NCBI GenBank assembly: GCA_016789485.1
Contig: JAEURE010000091.1
Location: 1 to 8,867, forward strand
Length of the DNA: 8,867 nucleotides
Direction: 5' to 3'
Origin: Anaerolineales bacterium
Lineage (GTDB): Bacteria; Chloroflexota; Anaerolineae; Anaerolineales; Villigracilaceae
Shown here: positions 7,242 through 8,867 of the stretch, piece by piece
Layout of the letters: the number at the start of each line of letters is the position of its first letter
Numbering within the stretch: position 1 is the stretch's first letter
Translations under genes and position numbers: made by a program
The notes under the pieces: generated by a model
Told to the model about the DNA's origin: nothing
Database searches by the model: none
What the model saw: only the letters and a program-made list of their open reading frames with translations

Positions 7242-7277
7242 ATCCCAAAGGCTTATTAAATCCCTTTGGGATTTTTT
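7242..7277 (+). terminator. Intrinsic terminator of the exporter operon
   Basis: A perfect 10-bp stem, ATCCCAAAGG (7242-7251) with CCTTTGGGAT (7263-7272), and an 11-nt loop are followed by a run of six T (7272-7277). It lies 27 nt after the lipoprotein stop codon and separates the operon from the carboxypeptidase gene. Confidence 0.92.
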
Positions 7278-7309
7278 GTGTCTGTTTCGGCATTTCATTC
7301 GGCGGGAGG

Positions 7310-7338
7310 GTGCAAATAAATCCTGATTACGATACAAT
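7310..7338 (+). promoter_or_regulatory. Candidate promoter of the M32 carboxypeptidase gene
   Basis: A good -10 hexamer, TACAAT (7333-7338), lies 17 nt after a poor -35 match, GTGCAA (7310-7315). Transcription would start near 7345. TAAAAT at 7431-7436 is a weaker alternative without a partner -35. Confidence 0.45.
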
Positions 7339-7476
7339 CATGCCGCAGGACGCTGGTCGTCAAATCGGAGAAAATGCATCAGAAAACAGAATCAAGTATC
7401 CGTTCGGTGGGCGGCGTTTTGTCGGTCATGTAAAATATTTTTAATGTGTGGGCTAATGGCTTGCACAAATCCCTCT

Positions 7477-7481
7477 GGAGG
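7477..7481 (+). promoter_or_regulatory. Shine-Dalgarno sequence of the carboxypeptidase gene
   Basis: GGAGG lies 5 nt before ATG 7487 and clearly fixes the start. Confidence 0.85.
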
Positions 7482-7486
7482 TTTCC

Positions 7487-8867
7487 ATGTCTGAAAAGCT
7501 GAATCAGCTTAAGCAAATCCTTGGTGAAGTTTCTGATTTGGGTCACGCCGCAAGCGTGCTGAGTTGGGATGAGCAGGTGAACATGCCGCCCGGTGGAAGC
7601 GAAGCGCGCGGACAACAACTTGCCACATTGGGCAAGATCGTTCAGGAAAAGTTCACTTCTGACGAAGTCGGCAGTTTGCTCGAAGATCTGAAAAAGGAAT
7701 ACACCGATGTAGAGACTGACGATGGCGCGCTGATCCGCGTTGCCGCACGCGATTATAAAAAGGCAAAGCTTGTGCCGCCGTCATTCGTTGCCGAGCAGGC
7801 AATTGTTGCGTCAAAAGCGTTTGAAGCGTGGGTGGAGGCAAAAGGAAAATCCGATTTTTCGATTTTCCGCCCGCATCTTGAAAAGGTTGTGGATCTGGTG
7901 AAGAAGTATATTTCCTTCTTCCCGCCCGCCGACCATCCTTACGATGTTTTGTTGGACGATTTTGAGCCTGGCATGAAGACTGCTGAAGTGCGCGAGATCT
8001 TTGGAAACCTGCGTCCGAAGCAGGTGAAATTGCTGCAGGCCATTGCGGCTTCAAAACAAGTGAAGAATGATTTCCTACACAAAAAATATAACGAACAAAA
8101 GTTGTGGGGGTTCAGCGAAAAGATCATCTCAAAGTTTGGTTATGACTTTACCCGCGGACGGCAGGATAAAGCCCCTCATCCGTTCGAGACCACCTTCAGT
8201 GTGAACGATGTGCGCATCACCAACCGCTTCGAAAAACATGCGCCGCTTGCCACACTGTTCAGCGCCATGCATGAATGCGGTCATGCCTTGTATGAACTGG
8301 GCGTAAACCCCGAATACGAACGCAGTTCACTGGCCAGCGGCACATCGCTGGCGGTGCATGAGTCACAATCGCGCATGTGGGAGAACCTGATTGGCCGTTC
8401 GCTTCCATTCTGTGAGCATTTCTTCCCTGAGCTAAAGAAAGCCTTCCCGTCGCAATTGGATGGCGTGACTGCGAAATCCTTTTACAAGGGCATCAACAAA
8501 GTGGAACCTTCCTTCATCCGCGTGAATGCGGACGAGGCGACCTACAACATGCACATCATGCTGCGTCTTGAAATTGAGATCGGCATGGTGGATGGCAGTA
8601 TTGCCGTCAAGGACCTGCCTGAGATTTGGAATGCAAAGATGAAGGATTATCTTGGCATCGTCCCGCCCAATGACGCGAAAGGTGTTTTGCAGGATGTGCA
8701 TTGGTCAGGCGGCATGATCGGTTACTTCTCCACGTACGCACTGGGCAACATTGTCTCCGCACAATTGTGGGAAGCCATCAATAAAGATATCCGCGACCTT
8801 GAAGATCAGATTCGCAAAGGTAAGTTCGATGAGCTACTCGGCTGGCTGCGCGAGAAGATCCATGTCT
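7487..8867 (+). CDS. M32 metallocarboxypeptidase (carboxypeptidase Taq family), 3' end missing
   Basis: The window holds 460 residues of an open frame starting MSEKLNQLKQILG. M32 enzymes are cytoplasmic metal-dependent carboxypeptidases of about 500 residues that remove C-terminal amino acids from peptides, so roughly the last 40 residues lie beyond the right edge. Every family motif is present in order: HPF (231-233), DVRIT (241-245), HECGH (262-266), HESQ (291-294), IRVNAD (344-349) and GVLQDVHW (399-406). The expected metal ligands are H262, H266 and E292 with E263 as catalytic base; the 30-residue distance from the first His to the Glu fits the family. There is no signal peptide. The gene lies on the same strand as the exporter operon but behind its terminator and with its own promoter candidate, so it is probably an independent unit. 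No frameshift or missing catalytic residue was seen. Confidence 0.96.
   Translation, partial: MSEKLNQLKQILGEVSDLGHAASVLSWDEQVNMPPGGSEARGQQLATLGKIVQEKFTSDEVGSLLEDLKKEYTDVETDDGALIRVAARDYKKAKLVPPSFVAEQAIVASKAFEAWVEAKGKSDFSIFRPHLEKVVDLVKKYISFFPPADHPYDVLLDDFEPGMKTAEVREIFGNLRPKQVKLLQAIAASKQVKNDFLHKKYNEQKLWGFSEKIISKFGYDFTRGRQDKAPHPFETTFSVNDVRITNRFEKHAPLATLFSAMHECGHALYELGVNPEYERSSLASGTSLAVHESQSRMWENLIGRSLPFCEHFFPELKKAFPSQLDGVTAKSFYKGINKVEPSFIRVNADEATYNMHIMLRLEIEIGMVDGSIAVKDLPEIWNAKMKDYLGIVPPNDAKGVLQDVHWSGGMIGYFSTYALGNIVSAQLWEAINKDIRDLEDQIRKGKFDELLGWLREKIHV

Larger units (their letters stand above)
7278..7486 (+). other. Spacer and leader region of the carboxypeptidase gene
   Basis: The roughly 210 bp between the terminator and the next start codon hold a promoter candidate (7310-7338), an AT-rich patch (about 7428-7446) and the ribosome site. 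If that promoter is used, the leader is about 140 nt long. I see no convincing riboswitch, strong hairpin or small gene in it. Confidence 0.5.

Noticed and set aside
7340..7444. Short plus-strand open frame (34 codons from ATG 7340) in the carboxypeptidase leader
   Set aside because: No Shine-Dalgarno is present, the ATG lies upstream of the predicted transcript start, and the product resembles nothing.

Overview
The window looks like chromosomal DNA of a Chloroflexota bacterium, probably of the Anaerolineae type. The evidence is stylistic and not decisive: intermediate GC content, two lipoproteins whose lipidated cysteine is followed by a Thr/Pro-rich linker, an SH3b lipoprotein, an ABC exporter with a membrane-fusion subunit but no outer-membrane channel gene nearby, and an M32 carboxypeptidase. 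No phage, transposon, CRISPR, tRNA or rRNA is visible.

Left part (1-3005, all on the minus strand). A GltD-like iron-sulfur flavoprotein (3005 to 1563) is transcribed leftwards and ends before a hairpin terminator at about 1496-1534. Directly behind the terminator's T-run lies a perfect extended -10 element (TGTTATAAT, 1490-1498) that would start transcription essentially at the ATG of the next gene, giving a leaderless mRNA. That gene (1482 to 175) encodes a membrane-anchored protein with an HEWIH zinc-peptidase-like motif. It overlaps by 4 bases (ATGA) with a lipoprotein gene that runs off the left edge.

Divergent intergenic region (3006-3282). It holds outward-facing promoter candidates and two clear Shine-Dalgarno sequences.

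Right part (3283-8867, all on the plus strand). A compact four-gene operon encodes a periplasmic-adaptor (HlyD/MacA-like) protein, a MacB/LolD-type ATPase, a FtsX/MacB-type permease and an SH3b lipoprotein. Its junctions are 1 nt, a 4-nt overlap and 2 nt, and it closes with a strong intrinsic terminator at 7242-7277. The first three genes form one export or cell-envelope remodelling ABC machine. The lipoprotein is probably an accessory on the outer face of the membrane. After a promoter-bearing spacer, a metal-dependent M32 carboxypeptidase (Taq family) begins at 7487 and is cut by the right edge with roughly the last tenth missing.

Most genes belong to known families. The less ordinary items are the orphan HEWIH membrane protein with its leaderless extended -10 promoter, and the SH3b lipoprotein built into the exporter operon. 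I see no convincing evidence for a wholly new defence or mobile system here.
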